Positions 7,291-7,560 of a DNA stretch of 7,560 nt are shown here, in pieces. Made by a program: the position numbers and the translations under genes. The notes beneath the pieces are model-generated. The model had not been told where the DNA came from, did no database searches, and saw nothing but the letters and a program-made list of their open reading frames with translations. Origin of the DNA: JANPII01 sp031424915 (GTDB taxonomy: Bacteria > Pseudomonadota > Alphaproteobacteria > Rickettsiales > Midichloriaceae). The stretch is from the NCBI GenBank assembly GCA_031424915.1, contig JANPII010000075.1:1-7560 (forward strand), read 5' to 3'. How positions within the stretch are numbered: the first letter of the stretch is position 1; every line of letters begins with the position of its first letter.

Positions 7291-7346
7291 ACTGAAAGCA
7301 GCTATTGCAGCGTCATCACGAGCACCGAAGGGGCGTGGTGATCCAG
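7291..7346 (+). repeat. Intergenic repeat copy B (hairpin-forming, inverted relative to copy A)
   Basis: Within it, 7293-7323 is the reverse complement of copy A's block at 25 of 31 positions, and it ends ATCCAG (7341-7346), matching copy A's CTGGAT. The part from ATCAC (7315-7319) to GTGAT (7338-7342) is an imperfect palindrome with a GAAG-type loop flanked by ACC/GGG. It lies 44 nt after glmM and 8 nt before the end of a coding region on the other strand, so the hairpin could end transcription from both sides. There is no clear U-tract on the plus side. Confidence 0.75.
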
Positions 7347-7353
7347 TAAATAT

Positions 7354-7559
7354 TTAGTATTTTGCTCTATTTACCAATTGCAAAGCATATTCGAAAGTAT
7401 ATGCATCTGTTCCAAAGATAAAAATTTTTACCGCTGAAGCGCAGGTTCTTGGTCCGCACCCTTTAGTTTATACTTCTCACGCAAATTCCCTGTTGGTAGT
7501 ACACATACATCGTTAACCACCTCAGCAATTTTTCCAGTATCATGCCATATTGATGGGGG
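7354..7559 (-). pseudogene. 3' end of an unrecognised minus-strand gene, apparently frameshifted
   Basis: I do not recognise the product. On the minus strand the frame entering from the right edge (7559 to 7428) encodes 43 residues, including IWHDTGKIAEVVNDVCVLPT, and ends ALQR with a stop at 7428-7430. The other frame picks up at once from 7431 with VKIFIFGTDAYTFEYALQLV and ends NRAKY with a stop at 7354-7356. Both stretches have protein-like composition, and a single-base slip at about 7431 would join them into one C-terminus. The A/T-run there (7421-7430) is a natural slippage site. The gene would converge on glmM with repeat copy B between them. Alternatively the first frame is the true end and the second is chance. 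The rest lies outside the window. Confidence 0.4.
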
Positions 7560-7560
7560 G

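Overview
The window looks like a chromosomal segment of a low-to-moderate GC alphaproteobacterium, most likely a host-associated or intracellular lineage (Rickettsiales or Holosporales type). This is inferred from three things. The metG, ampG-like, pepA and glmM products have an alphaproteobacterial flavour, for example RKSGTEP rather than RPSGTEP in GlmM. The gene set pairs muropeptide import with a plastid/chlamydia-like dicarboxylate translocator. The intergenic spacers carry short palindromic repeats of the GTCAT(T/C)(G/A)CGAGC...GTGG(C/T)(A/G)ATCCAG kind, which are common in such genomes. Genus cannot be set from the sequence alone. All complete genes are on the plus strand.

Layout. Positions 1-3886 are a tightly packed run: the 3' part of metG (methionyl-tRNA synthetase), then after 2 nt an AmpG-type MFS permease, whose end overlaps the start of pepA (M17 leucyl aminopeptidase) by 35 bp. 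Positions 3887-4438 are a looser stretch. It holds a 12-bp tandem duplication, a small hydrophobic lipobox-containing protein whose natural start seems separated from its body by a +1 frameshift, two opposed pieces of an intergenic repeat, and a near-consensus sigma-70 promoter. Positions 4439-7247 are a two-gene unit driven by that promoter: a DASS-family (2-oxoglutarate/malate type) anion translocator followed after 19 nt by glmM (phosphoglucosamine mutase). Positions 7248-7560 contain a second, inverted copy of the repeat and then, on the minus strand, the 3' end of an unrecognised coding region that appears to be frameshifted.

How the genes fit together. AmpG imports cell-wall fragments, PepA degrades small peptides, and GlmM makes glucosamine-1-phosphate for UDP-GlcNAc. 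The window is therefore mildly enriched in wall recycling and precursor supply, alongside translation (metG) and exchange of C4/C5 dicarboxylates with the surroundings. I do not see a defence system, CRISPR array, RNA gene or complete insertion sequence. The points most worth a second look are the inverted pair of intergenic repeats bracketing the transporter-glmM unit, the interrupted small lipoprotein, the S-V-T (not S-N-T) motif in the transporter, and the broken minus-strand gene at the right edge.
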